64,000 bases of DNA from Pedobacter sp. UBA4863 (GCF_002399615.1 NZ_DHDZ01000059.1:82267-146266); one strand, 5' to 3'. Counted from the stretch's first letter, positions 38,207 through 46,951 are shown. Numbers and translations are program-made. The notes: a model not told the origin generated them from the sequence alone.

Positions 38207-39697
38207 ATGTTAAGAAAACTATTTTTTGTTTTGTTGGTTTGCGTTGCCTCGCATACCAATGCTCAAATTAATACTGCCCCAAAAATACAACGCGAATTTA
38301 GGGCTGCTTGGGTGGCCAGTGTAGCCAATATTAACTGGCCTAGCAAACCTGGTTTAACTACCCAACAACAACAAGACGAAGCTATTGCTTTGTTAGATAT
38401 GTTGAAGAAAAATAACTTTAATGCGGTTATTTTTCAAGTTAGACCTCAAGCAGATGCCTTTTATAACAGCGACTTAGAGCCTTGGTCTTATTACTTAACT
38501 GGTGTACAAGGGCAAGCCCCAAATCCGTATTACGACCCTCTAGAGTTTTGGGTAAATGCGGCGCATGAGAGAGGCTTAGAGCTGCATGTTTGGTTAAATC
38601 CATATAGAGCACACCATATTTCCGGTGGCCCCGTAAGCGAACATTCTGTGGTAACCAAACACCCAGATTTAGTGGTGAAGCTAAAACAAGGTTATTGGTG
38701 GTTCGATCCATCTAAAAAAGGGACACAAGATTTGGCCTTTAAAGTAGTGAATGATATTGTGAAGCGCTACGATATTGATGGGGTGCATTTCGATGATTAT
38801 TTCTATCCTTATGAAGAATATAATGGCGGTGCCGATTTTCCAGACAATGAAAGCTATGCCGAATATCAAAAGAAGGGTGGCAAGTTATCGAGAGGCGATT
38901 GGCGACGCGACCATGTAAACAAGTTTGTAGAGAAACTGTACAAGCAGATTAAAGCAGCGAAAAAACATGTTAAATTCGGCATTAGCCCCTTTGGGGTTTG
39001 GCGCCCGGGCTATCCAGAATCTATTCGTAGCATGGATCAATACGATAAGTTATACGCCGATGCGAAACTTTGGCTAAATAAAGGATGGATAGATTATTAT
39101 ATGCCGCAGTTATATTGGAGAGTTAATGCCATTCAACAGAGCTTTCCGGTATTGTTGGGCTGGTGGCAGCAAGAGAATACGAAGCATAAACATTTGTGGC
39201 CAGGTATTAATAGTGGTTTGGGTGGCGGCGAGAAAAATAGCGATGAGGTCATCAATCAAATTATGATTACCAGGGGAATGACACCAAAATCGCCGGGTGT
39301 TTCGCATTGGAGCATTGGTGCCTTAACAAAAAACGAAATGTTGCAGAGCGATTTGTTAACTGGACCATATCAAGAGGAGGCGTTGGTGCCAGTATCGCCA
39401 TGGTTGGATAAAAAAGCACCGGTTGCACCAGCTGTAAATACCGAAGCAAGAGGAGAAGATACTTATATTGCTTGGATACCTAAAGATGCGAAAGATGTGT
39501 TTAAATATGTAATTTACACGCAATACGGCAATGTATGGACCTACAGAACCGTAAATGCAAAAAGTACTTTTTTGCAAGTAGCTAACGAGGCAGAGGTGAA
39601 TGCAAAAACCAAAGCTAAAGCAAAGTTAAAAGCCATTAAAGTTACTGCTGTAGATAGAACGGGTAACGAAAGTGAAGGAGAGGTGATCTCTCTTTAA
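38207..39697 (+). CDS. GHL10-family glycoside hydrolase-like protein (exported)
   Basis: A 496-residue exported protein with a signal peptide ending near SHTNAQ. The catalytic-type barrel of the YngK/DUF187 (GHL10) family is evident: REFRAAWVASVANINWPS, NNFNAVIFQVRPQADAFY, WSYYLTGVQGQAPNPYYDPLE, LELHVWLNPYRA, DGVHFDDYFYPY and KFGISPFGVWRPG. The last ~90 residues resemble a fibronectin-III-like module. Members are linked to glycan or peptidoglycan hydrolysis. The true substrate is unknown. Confidence 0.92.
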   Translation: MLRKLFFVLLVCVASHTNAQINTAPKIQREFRAAWVASVANINWPSKPGLTTQQQQDEAIALLDMLKKNNFNAVIFQVRPQADAFYNSDLEPWSYYLTGVQGQAPNPYYDPLEFWVNAAHERGLELHVWLNPYRAHHISGGPVSEHSVVTKHPDLVVKLKQGYWWFDPSKKGTQDLAFKVVNDIVKRYDIDGVHFDDYFYPYEEYNGGADFPDNESYAEYQKKGGKLSRGDWRRDHVNKFVEKLYKQIKAAKKHVKFGISPFGVWRPGYPESIRSMDQYDKLYADAKLWLNKGWIDYYMPQLYWRVNAIQQSFPVLLGWWQQENTKHKHLWPGINSGLGGGEKNSDEVINQIMITRGMTPKSPGVSHWSIGALTKNEMLQSDLLTGPYQEEALVPVSPWLDKKAPVAPAVNTEARGEDTYIAWIPKDAKDVFKYVIYTQYGNVWTYRTVNAKSTFLQVANEAEVNAKTKAKAKLKAIKVTAVDRTGNESEGEVISL

Positions 39698-39720
39698 CAC
39701 CTTGCGATCCCTTTCGATAA

Positions 39721-39772
39721 GGAGAAATCTAGCGAGTTTGCTATTGGTTATATCAAGTTGCTAGATTTCTCC
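39721..39772. repeat. Inverted repeat, GGAGAAATCTAGC family
   Basis: GGAGAAATCTAGC and GCTAGATTTCTCC form a perfect 13-bp inverted repeat with a 26-base spacer. A TGAAATGACGG tail follows. A related element lies near 54.6 kb, and similar words occur in the MITE-like element near 61.1 kb. Confidence 0.75.
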
Positions 39773-39859
39773 CTTTGGTTGAAATGACGGAGAAGTATAA
39801 GTTTGTACTGCTGTCGTTATTTCGATACATAGCGCAGCGAGAAAACGAGTAATATAAGC

Positions 39860-39986
39860 TAGCCACAGATACATAAATTTTTGTAGTTTTTAAACAAAAT
39901 TGAAGCGAAATATTACGGATCAATAATGGATTTTAGGCCAAAAACTAAATTTCCCTAGACTTTAATCCCTTTAATATCTGTGGCTA
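39860..39986. repeat. Palindromic CCACAGAT repeat, long-spacer copy
   Basis: TAGCCACAGATA (39860-39871) and TATCTGTGGCTA (39975-39986) are perfect 12-base inverted arms with about 100 bases between them. It is the second member of the CCACAGAT family. Confidence 0.65.
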
Positions 39987-40052
39987 AATTTCCTACCTGC
40001 ACAACGGGTTAATATACTTTCAGCAAATAGTAAAGTATGAAAGGTTACCCCG

Positions 40053-41360
40053 TTAATTTTTACTCTCCAGCCACTTTTTAAATCCTTCAAAATCTACTCC
40101 CAGTTCATCGGCTTGTTTAGTCCTACCTTCTAGCTCTTTTACCGAAGTCGGGATTTCTATTTTGGCAGCCAATTCTGCAGGAAAAATATCGGGGAACTTA
40201 CAACTGTGGGCAGTTGATAAGAATACTATGCCGCCTTCAAAATCAGTTTCGTTTCTGTATTTATCTGCCGCCAAATAAGCAATGGCAGTATGCGGGCAGG
40301 TAATGTAGTTGTATTTTTCATCAATAGTTTTAATGCCCGCTAAAGTTTCTTCGTCATTGTAACGATATGCGGTTACTACTTTTTTTAATGTTTCAGTATC
40401 GCCACCAAATAAATCCATGATACGTACCCAATTGCTTGGTGCACCAACATCCATTGCGTTAGCGTAAGTTTGTACCGATGGTTTTGTTTCGTAAACGCCA
40501 GTTTCTAAGAAACGCGGAACGGTATCATTTACATTGGTAGCAGCAATAAACTGTTTTACTGGCAGGCCCATTTTATAAGCTAGTAAACCAGCGCCAATGT
40601 TGCCAAAATTTCCGCTAGGTACAGAAAAAACTACGTCTTTAATGCCTTTACGTTTTAACTGTGCATAAGCATTAAAGTAGTAGAACGTTTGCGGAATTAA
40701 ACGTGAAATGTTGATGGAATTTGCCGAAGTTAAACGGAACTTTTTGTTCAATTCTTCATCAGCGAATGCTGCTTTCACCAAAGCTTGGCAATCGTCAAAA
40801 GTGCCATCAATTTCAATGGCCCTAATGTTTTGCCCTAAAGTAGTTAACTGTTGTTCTTGTATTGGGCTTACTTTCCCTTTCGGATAAAGGATGGTAACTC
40901 TGGTGTTCGGAACGCCCAAAAACCCTAGTGCTACGGCACCACCTGTATCGCCCGATGTAGCTACCAAAACATCTAGTAATTGTTCGCCATCTTTTAGGAA
41001 ATAGCCCATTACACGGCTCATAAAACGAGCGCCAAAATCTTTAAATGCTAAAGAGGGCCCGTGGAAAAGCTCTAATACAAAAGTATGATCGTCTAAAGCA
41101 ACGGCAGGAGCGTTAAAATTAGCCGCTTCTGCTACCAAAGCTTTCAAATCTTCGGCACGTATTTCGTCTTTCAGCAGAGCTGATGCTACTTCGTAAGCGA
41201 TTTCTGTTAGCGAATACTTTTCAATATGATCGATAAAATCGGTAGGTAGTTGAGGGATAACCTCGGGCATGTACAATCCTTTATCTAAAGGCATGCTATT
41301 AAAAACGGCTTCTTTAAAGGAAACGCGTAAGTCTTTATTATTAGTTGAGTAGAATTTCAT
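40053..41360 (-). CDS. thrC: Threonine synthase
   Basis: PLP enzyme of 435 residues that turns O-phosphohomoserine into threonine. The PLP lysine is in LAFKDFGARFMSRVM (about K113), with the phosphate-binding SGDTGGAVALGF and SVPSGNFGNIGAGL. It is the last gene of thrA-thrB-thrC and starts 74 bases after thrB. The order and the leader upstream of thrA indicate a common attenuated transcript. Confidence 0.97.
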   Translation of the reverse strand: MKFYSTNNKDLRVSFKEAVFNSMPLDKGLYMPEVIPQLPTDFIDHIEKYSLTEIAYEVASALLKDEIRAEDLKALVAEAANFNAPAVALDDHTFVLELFHGPSLAFKDFGARFMSRVMGYFLKDGEQLLDVLVATSGDTGGAVALGFLGVPNTRVTILYPKGKVSPIQEQQLTTLGQNIRAIEIDGTFDDCQALVKAAFADEELNKKFRLTSANSINISRLIPQTFYYFNAYAQLKRKGIKDVVFSVPSGNFGNIGAGLLAYKMGLPVKQFIAATNVNDTVPRFLETGVYETKPSVQTYANAMDVGAPSNWVRIMDLFGGDTETLKKVVTAYRYNDEETLAGIKTIDEKYNYITCPHTAIAYLAADKYRNETDFEGGIVFLSTAHSCKFPDIFPAELAAKIEIPTSVKELEGRTKQADELGVDFEGFKKWLESKN

Positions 41361-41434
41361 CTTGGGAGTATTAGGTTTTACGTTATAGGTTTTACGTCAT
41401 AAATAGCCGACATACAAAACGTACAACGTGTCAC

Positions 41435-42442
41435 TTACAACGTCTTCGGTCCTTCAGTATTTACTTTAGAAACGTAAGCGTTGCTTTTAATATTAATTTG
41501 ATGTAGGTGCATTTGTTGTGCTTTAGTGATCTTCTTAGCACTTTCTTCATCCTTGGTTAAGGCAAAAACCGATGGGCCAGAACCAGAAATTCCGAAGCCA
41601 ACGGCGCCGTTTTCCATGGCCAATTGGCGCAGTACCTCAAAATCTGGAATTAAAATAGAACGAGTGGGCTCTACCAAAACATCTTTCATGCTTCGGCCTA
41701 CCAAATCCATGTCGTTTAAGAACAAACCACTTACCAAGCCAGCTACATTTCCCCATTGGGTAACGGCATCTTTTAAAGCTACTTTAGCGCGGATCATTTG
41801 GCGGGCATCTTTTGTAGGAACATCAACCTCTGGATAAACAATTGCCGCAAACATACCATCAGGAACCGGGAGTGAGATCACATCCAAAGGTTCGTAACTG
41901 CGTACCAGCACAAAGCCGCCCATAATTGCCGGAGCAACGTTATCGGCATGGCCATAGCCGCAGGCAATTTCTTCGCCTTTCATGGCAAAAGGAACTAGTT
42001 CTTTAGCGGTTAGTAAATTTCCCATTAGTTGGTTAATGGCATATAAACCTGCAACGGTACTTGCCGAGCTAGAGCCCAAACCACTGCCAATTGGCATTTT
42101 CTTGTGCAGTTCTATTTCTACGCCAACATCTTCACGCTTTATATGGCTTAGGTAGTGCTTTACCGAAGCGCTTACGGTATTTTTATCGCTATTTAGCGGA
42201 AGTTTGCCCTCATCGCCAGTAATTTTTAGCAGGCGCACACCGGGCTCTTCAACCAAGCGCATCACTACTTCATCTCCAGGAGCATTTACTGCAAAGCCAA
42301 GTACATCGAAACCACACACTACGTTGGCCACAGTTGCTGGGGCGAAGACACGAATTTCAACCCCTAAATCCCCTAAAGGGGACTTTGACTGTTTATCGCT
42401 CATATATTGTAAACTCTCTTTTTCTAAATTTTGTATTTCCAT
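41435..42442 (-). CDS. thrB: Homoserine kinase, N-terminus extended by a repeat
   Basis: GHMP-family kinase of 335 residues that phosphorylates homoserine. The ATP loop PIGSGLGSSSAS and the start of the fold, IRVFAPATVANVVCGFDVLG, are clear. The ~28 residues before IRVFAP are odd: they include KSPLGDLGVE, which is encoded by a CCCCTAAAGGGG palindromic repeat. Similar enzymes usually begin close to IRVFAP. I keep the first ATG (42442), 27 bases after the thrA stop; the ATG at 42403 is an alternative, also upstream of the repeat. Confidence 0.94.
   Translation of the reverse strand: MEIQNLEKESLQYMSDKQSKSPLGDLGVEIRVFAPATVANVVCGFDVLGFAVNAPGDEVVMRLVEEPGVRLLKITGDEGKLPLNSDKNTVSASVKHYLSHIKREDVGVEIELHKKMPIGSGLGSSSASTVAGLYAINQLMGNLLTAKELVPFAMKGEEIACGYGHADNVAPAIMGGFVLVRSYEPLDVISLPVPDGMFAAIVYPEVDVPTKDARQMIRAKVALKDAVTQWGNVAGLVSGLFLNDMDLVGRSMKDVLVEPTRSILIPDFEVLRQLAMENGAVGFGISGSGPSVFALTKDEESAKKITKAQQMHLHQINIKSNAYVSKVNTEGPKTL
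42359..42387. repeat. CCCCTAAAGGGG palindromic repeat inside thrB
   Basis: The core CCCCTAAAGGGG (42370-42381) is a perfect palindrome within a longer repeat-family word. It is translated in frame as part of KSPLGDLGV at the ThrB N-terminus. Confidence 0.75.
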
Positions 42443-42455
42443 TATGTTTTGAGTT

Positions 42456-42477
42456 CCCCCTTCAGGGGGCTAGGGGG
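42456..42477. repeat. CCCCC/GGGGG palindromic repeat at the thrA stop codon
   Basis: CCCCCTTCAGGGGG followed by CTAGGGGG. On the - strand it supplies the last codons and the TAG stop of thrA. It belongs with the copies in thrB, at the end of comB and at the end of the patatin gene. Confidence 0.75.
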
Positions 42478-44923
42478 TTTTGGTAGCTACGTTAATGATA
42501 TCTGCAAATACACCTGCTGCGGTAACTTCGGCACCAGCACCTGGGCCTTTCACTACCATTGGGCGGAATTTATACCTATCGGTTACGAAAGAAATGATAT
42601 TGTCGGCACCAGATAGGGCATAAAAAGGATGGTCTTCACCAACCATTTGCAAGCTAATTTCTACTTTTTCATTTTCTAGTTTACCAATGTAACGCAGTAC
42701 TTTTTTCTCGCTCTCGGCAGTGTTTTTTAAATTCTCGAAATACGCCGCGTTCTTCTTCAGCTCCTCATAAAACGATTCTACTGTATCTGCTTTCAAGCAG
42801 GCTTCAGGTAAAATGTTATCGATTTTTACATCTTCAGCTTCTAACGGATAACCAGCGTCTCTGGCTAAAATTAGCATTTTACGCATAAAATCTTTGCCGT
42901 TCAAATCGTCGCGAGGGTCTGGTTCGGTGTAACCCAAATCTTGCGCTTCTTTCACAATATCGTAAAAGGCTTTGTCGCCTTTAAAACTGTTAAATATGAA
43001 CGATATTGTTCCTGATAAGATTGCCTCAATTTTATCGATTCTATCGCCGCTCATCATCAGGTTTTTCAAGGTGCCGATAATGGGCAAGCCTGCGCCCACG
43101 TTGGTTTCGTAATAGAAATCTACCCCATGTTTTTTAGCGGTATCTTTAAATAATTTGTATTGGGCAAATTCTGCGGAATTGCCTTTTTTATTGCAGGCAA
43201 CTATGGAAACGCTGCTTTCAAATACCTGCTTGTAAAATGGAATTGGCGCTTCGCTAGCAGTATTGTCAACAAAAACGCTGTTGGCCAAATTTAACGACTG
43301 CATTTTAGCTACAAACTCTGATAAGTTGGCTTGCTCGCCATTCTTTTCTAGTTTAGACTCCCAAGAATCTAAATCAATTCCATTGGCATCAAAAAGCATT
43401 TTACGGGTATTGGCAATGCCCACAACTTTTACTTGCAAGTCGTTTTTCTCGGCCAAGAATTGCGTTTGCTCTTTAATTTGTTTGAACATTGTTTTGCCGA
43501 TGTTTCCGGTACCCAGGCAATACACGTTTAGGGTGCGTTTCAAGTCGGTGTAGAACGCATCGTGAACGGCATTTAACGCTTTTGGTAAATCGTCTTTACC
43601 AATAATTACCGAGATGTTGTATTCTGAAGAACCTTGTGCAATAGCACGAACATTGATGCCGTTACGTCCCAATGCGTGGAACAAACGGCCGCTCATGCCC
43701 GGGGTGCGCTTCATGTTTTCGCCAACAATGGCGAGTACTGCTAAATCGCCTTCTACTTCTGGGTAAGCTAATTTTCCGGCTGCTAATTCTAGTTCAAATT
43801 CTTTATTGATGATGGTTACCGCTCTTGCCGCATCTGCCGGATTAACCGCAAAAGTGATACTGTGCTCTGAAGACGATTGGGTAATTAAAACAATGTTGAT
43901 TTGCTCTCTTGAAAGTAGCGAAAACAAGCGGCCACTGAAACCTGTTTTGCCCACCATGCCGCTTCCGCTCAAATTTATAATACTAATCTGGTTGATTGAG
44001 GAAATGCCTTTGATAGGCAGCTCAGAAGATTTGATATTGCTACGGATGAAAGTTCCAGGAAACTCTGGCTCGAAAGTATTTCTAATTACCAATGGAATTT
44101 TCTTTGCAAATGCAGGCACCATGGTTGGCGGGTAAATTACTTTAGCACCGAAATAACTTAACTCCATTGCTTCGATATAGCTCAGTTCATCTAATGAGAA
44201 AGCTTTTTTAACAATACGAGGGTCTGCAGTCATCATGCCGTTTACATCGGTCCAAATTTCTATTTCTTCTGCATCTAAAGCAGCGCCCCAAATGGCTGCG
44301 GTATAATCAGAACCACCACGCCCTAATGTGGTAATCTGGTTTGCTGCGTTGCTAGCGATAAAACCAGTAACGAACAAAACCTTGTCGTTGTTTTCTTCGT
44401 AAAATTCTTTAATTAGCGCGTCGGTAAGCTTAAAATCTACACGGGCACTGCCAAAATCGCTATCAGTTTTAATTAGTTTAGAACCATCAACGTATAACGA
44501 ATTATCGAAATATTGTGTAGCAATATGTGCCACCATACTGTTAGCGCATCTTTCGCCAAAACTTACAATGAAATCTTTGGTGCGTAAGCTCAACTCTTTT
44601 AAGCTCGAAACTGCTTGTAGGGCATCTTCTAACTCGTTAAAATGAATTTTTAATTTAGTTAAGATTGGGTTTTGAGCGGCTGCTGGCAATAATGCTTTTA
44701 CTACATCGAAATGTTTTTGCTCGATGCCTTTTAACTGCTCTTGATAGTTTTCACCTTTTTCGGCTAGTTCCGCCATTTCTAGAAGAAGGTTGGTTACGCC
44801 GCTCATGGCCGATAATACAACTATCGGGTTAGCATTTTTTCTTTCTTCTTTTACGAGCTTTAGAAGGGTTTTAATGTTTTCGGTCGTACCTACGGATGTA
44901 CCACCAAATTTGAGGACTTTCAT
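42470..44923 (-). CDS. thrA: Bifunctional aspartokinase/homoserine dehydrogenase
   Basis: An 817-residue fusion that catalyses the first and third steps from aspartate to threonine. The aspartokinase domain begins MKVLKFGGTSVGTTENIK. Two ACT regulatory domains follow (about residues 310-460; SGMVGKTGFSGRLF and TPGMSGRLFHALGRNGINVRAI). The dehydrogenase begins at the NAD(P) motif CLGTGNIGKTMF (about 467) and carries NKKGNS and YETNVGAGLPII. Expression should depend on the Ile/Thr leader upstream. The stop codon and last residues come from a palindromic repeat. Confidence 0.97.
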   Translation of the reverse strand: MKVLKFGGTSVGTTENIKTLLKLVKEERKNANPIVVLSAMSGVTNLLLEMAELAEKGENYQEQLKGIEQKHFDVVKALLPAAAQNPILTKLKIHFNELEDALQAVSSLKELSLRTKDFIVSFGERCANSMVAHIATQYFDNSLYVDGSKLIKTDSDFGSARVDFKLTDALIKEFYEENNDKVLFVTGFIASNAANQITTLGRGGSDYTAAIWGAALDAEEIEIWTDVNGMMTADPRIVKKAFSLDELSYIEAMELSYFGAKVIYPPTMVPAFAKKIPLVIRNTFEPEFPGTFIRSNIKSSELPIKGISSINQISIINLSGSGMVGKTGFSGRLFSLLSREQINIVLITQSSSEHSITFAVNPADAARAVTIINKEFELELAAGKLAYPEVEGDLAVLAIVGENMKRTPGMSGRLFHALGRNGINVRAIAQGSSEYNISVIIGKDDLPKALNAVHDAFYTDLKRTLNVYCLGTGNIGKTMFKQIKEQTQFLAEKNDLQVKVVGIANTRKMLFDANGIDLDSWESKLEKNGEQANLSEFVAKMQSLNLANSVFVDNTASEAPIPFYKQVFESSVSIVACNKKGNSAEFAQYKLFKDTAKKHGVDFYYETNVGAGLPIIGTLKNLMMSGDRIDKIEAILSGTISFIFNSFKGDKAFYDIVKEAQDLGYTEPDPRDDLNGKDFMRKMLILARDAGYPLEAEDVKIDNILPEACLKADTVESFYEELKKNAAYFENLKNTAESEKKVLRYIGKLENEKVEISLQMVGEDHPFYALSGADNIISFVTDRYKFRPMVVKGPGAGAEVTAAGVFADIINVATKTP

Positions 44924-45021
44924 TGATTTCGTTATTTGTTTTTAATGTAATGAAGCTGTTTTTGATTGTATTTTATTTTTGATTGTGCCAATCAAGCCGG
45001 TTTCATTGTTTGTTTATGGTT

Positions 45022-45059
45022 AAAAAAAAAGCGCCCCGATTTTTATCGGGACGCTTTTT
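45022..45059 (-). terminator. Attenuator terminator upstream of thrA
   Basis: Read on the - strand, AAAAAGCGTCCCGAT pairs with ATCGGGGCGCTTTTT around a 4-base loop, 15 pairs with one G-U. A run of nine T follows at once. The wobble pair forms only in the - direction (it would be a C-A mismatch on the + strand), so it is oriented towards thrA. It lies ~100 bases before the thrA ATG with no gene in between, so its role is attenuation. Confidence 0.92.
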
Positions 45060-45104
45060 GTGTTTTTTATATTTTTTCAATTTTACACAAGGTTGCTCCC
45101 GATA
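45044..45104 (-). promoter_or_regulatory. Antiterminator pairing region of the thr attenuator
   Basis: TATCGGGA near the end of the leader ORF (45104 down to 45097) is an exact complement of TCCCGATA (45051 down to 45044) in the 5' arm of the terminator. If this 8-bp helix forms, the terminator cannot. A ribosome stalled on the Ile/Thr codons leaves the first segment free; one that reaches the stop codon covers it. Confidence 0.8.
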
Positions 45105-45157
45105 GCTTGGCTGCCGGTAATAATAATTGTGGTAATAATTGAAGAGTTTAAAATCAT
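45083..45157 (-). CDS. thrL: thr operon leader peptide (24 codons)
   Basis: A short ORF, start 45157 and TAA at 45083-45085, that sits 23 bases before the thrA attenuator. It encodes 24 residues with the run SSIITTIIIT: six Ile and three Thr among the central ten to eleven codons, and seven Ile and three Thr overall. The same two amino acids control the E. coli thr leader. The last codons contain the antiterminator segment. No Shine-Dalgarno is seen, as usual for this phylum. The peptide itself is expected to have no function; translation of the Ile/Thr codons is the sensor. Confidence 0.85.
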   Translation of the reverse strand: MILNSSIITTIIITGSQAIGSNLV

Positions 45158-45399
45158 CGTTTTGGGTATAGTGTATTTTTTATATTACAAAGAAGGATAT
45201 TATTTTTTATAAAAGCAAGTGTTTGTGTTAATTTTTTAAAAATTTATTGCATGTTTTGCAAAGTTGGTTGTTTTGGTGGTTTAAAATTGAAAATATTTCA
45301 ATGTTGTTGCTCGTGTTTACAACGCCTTCTCAAAACATAGGCTGTTAGCTATATTCTTCCTTGGGTCGTCATTTTTTCGTAATTTAGCTTTACTCTCAA

Positions 45400-45422
45400 T
45401 TTTAGGATAATCTATCCTAAAA
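45400..45422. promoter_or_regulatory. Perfect dyad, possible operator
   Basis: TTTTAGGATA and TATCCTAAAA are perfect inverted 10-base arms around ATC. There is no T-run after it, so it is not a typical terminator. Its place in the divergent thrL/gcvT gap suggests binding of a dimeric regulator, but no regulator can be named. Confidence 0.4.
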
Positions 45423-45443
45423 ACAAATCTCCAAATATTTTAC

Positions 45444-45497
45444 AAGTCCACCTCAACTCCACCTTAAGTCCACGTTGAGTGCACCTCAGGTTCACCT
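45444..45497. repeat. Degenerate 10-12 base tandem repeat (tCCACCT-type)
   Basis: Five successive words, AAGTCCACCTC, AACTCCACCTT, AAGTCCACGTTG, AGTGCACCTC and AGGTTCACCT, repeat about every 11 bases, close to one DNA turn. No function is known. Confidence 0.5.
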
Positions 45498-45802
45498 ATA
45501 CCGTAGCCTTGCAGGTGTGTTGCCCTAATATACCCGTATCTATCTAGCCACAGCTATGCCATTTTTTGTTGTTTAAGAGGGTAGGTTATTTGCTAGCAAT
45601 ACAATAGGCACAAGTTCTGTTGCAGTTCAGCATCAGCTTTTAAGATCATTTCTAGTGCATTATTAATCGAAGTTAAGGAACTAATTCAGTGAAACCTGGA
45701 TTGGGAGAGGTAGTTCTTTTAATGGAAAAAGTGATGAGTTAAGCTTGTAACTCCAAGATAGCTTTAAAAGGGTTTGATTATCGATAAATTGGCTTTTTCT
45801 TA

Positions 45803-45810
45803 GTACTTTT
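45803..45810 (+). promoter_or_regulatory. Candidate -7 promoter box for gcvT
   Basis: TACTTTTG fits TAnnTTTG and lies about 50 bases before the gcvT start, a normal leader length. A TTTG at 45773-45776 is a possible but rather distant -33 element. Confidence 0.5.
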
Positions 45811-45861
45811 GCCCGCATATTAAACCAAGATATTCCTGATAACGATTTATTAAAAATAAAA

Positions 45862-46947
45862 ATGATGAAAAACACTGCTTTAACCGAAAAACATATTGCC
45901 CTTGGTGCTAAAATGGTTCCTTTTGCTGGCTATAATATGCCTGTGCAATATGAAGGTATTAATGTAGAACACGCTACTGTTCGTAATACCGTTGGTGTTT
46001 TTGATGTAAGCCACATGGGCGAGTTTATCCTTAAGGGAGAGCATGCTTTAGATTTAATTCAGCGTGTAACCAGTAACGACGCATCGAAACTTTATGATGG
46101 TAAAATTCAATATTCGTACCTGCCAAACGAAGATGGAGGTATTGTAGATGATTTATTGGTTTATCGTATAGATGAGAAAACTTATATGTTGGTGGTAAAT
46201 GCTTCTAATATTGATAAAGATTGGAATTGGATCCAGAAATTCAACAATAAAGGGGTAGAAATGCACAACATTTCTGATCAGACTTCTTTATTGGCGATCC
46301 AAGGTCCAAAAGCGGCAGATGCCTTACAGTCGTTAACTGATATGGATTTGGCCTCGATGGAATATTATACCTTCAAAAAAGGTAAGTTTGCAGGTGTAGA
46401 TAATGTGCTGGTTTCAGCTACTGGTTATACGGGTGCGGGTGGTTTCGAGATTTATTTTGAGAACCAATACGCCGATCAAATTTGGGAAGCTGTTTTTGAA
46501 GCGGGTGCTGAGTTTGGGATTAAACCAATTGGTTTGGGTGCTCGTGATACCTTACGTTTAGAAATGGGTTTCTGTTTGTACGGAAATGATATTGATGAGA
46601 CTACATCGCCCCTTGAAGCTGGTTTAGGTTGGGTAACTAAGTTTACCAAAGAATTTACTAACTCGGCGGCTTTGTTGGCACAAAAAGAAGCAGGGGTGGC
46701 CCGTAAGTTGGTAGGTTTCGAGATGATTGACAGAGGTATCCCTCGTCATGATTATATCGTAGTTGATGCAGAGGGCAATCAAATTGGTAAGGTAACTTCA
46801 GGAACGCAATCGCCATCGCTGCAAAAAGCTATTGGTATTGCTTATGTAACTAAAGATTTTGCCAAAGAAGGTACAGAGATTTTTATCGACATTAGAAATA
46901 ACAAAGTAAAAGCTAAAATTGTAAAGTTTCCTTTTCTTAAGAAATAG
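45862..46947 (+). CDS. gcvT: Aminomethyltransferase, glycine cleavage T protein
   Basis: The 361-residue T protein moves the aminomethyl carbon from the lipoylated H protein to tetrahydrofolate. Typical parts are [51 protein letters not shown], the folate region [14 protein letters not shown], and [19 protein letters not shown]. Start is at either of two adjacent ATG codons. Other gcv genes are not in the window. Confidence 0.96.
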   Translation: MMKNTALTEKHIALGAKMVPFAGYNMPVQYEGINVEHATVRNTVGVFDVSHMGEFILKGEHALDLIQRVTSNDASKLYDGKIQYSYLPNEDGGIVDDLLVYRIDEKTYMLVVNASNIDKDWNWIQKFNNKGVEMHNISDQTSLLAIQGPKAADALQSLTDMDLASMEYYTFKKGKFAGVDNVLVSATGYTGAGGFEIYFENQYADQIWEAVFEAGAEFGIKPIGLGARDTLRLEMGFCLYGNDIDETTSPLEAGLGWVTKFTKEFTNSAALLAQKEAGVARKLVGFEMIDRGIPRHDYIVVDAEGNQIGKVTSGTQSPSLQKAIGIAYVTKDFAKEGTEIFIDIRNNKVKAKIVKFPFLKK

Positions 46948-46951
46948 GTTA

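Larger units (their letters stand above)
39698..40052. other. Non-coding 355-base gap with two palindromic repeats
   Basis: Between the convergent GHL10 and thrC genes. It contains two palindromic elements, listed separately, and no believable reading frame. No promoter is expected in a convergent gap. Confidence 0.7.
45160..45790. other. Non-coding region between the thr leader and gcvT
   Basis: About 630 bases without a believable gene. It holds the putative promoter of the thr leader (not resolved), a perfect 10-bp dyad at 45400-45422, a degenerate CCACCT tandem repeat at 45444-45497, and upstream DNA of gcvT. A 64-codon - strand frame overlapping the gcvT start was judged spurious. Confidence 0.6.

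Noticed and set aside
42359..42477. Insertion sequence in the thrA-thrB junction
   Set aside because: Only short palindromes are present; there is no transposase, no long ends and both genes stay open.
45681..45875. A 64-codon - strand frame overlapping the gcvT start
   Set aside because: It crosses the gcvT promoter and start codon, has no recognisable domain and no proper leader; judged a chance frame.
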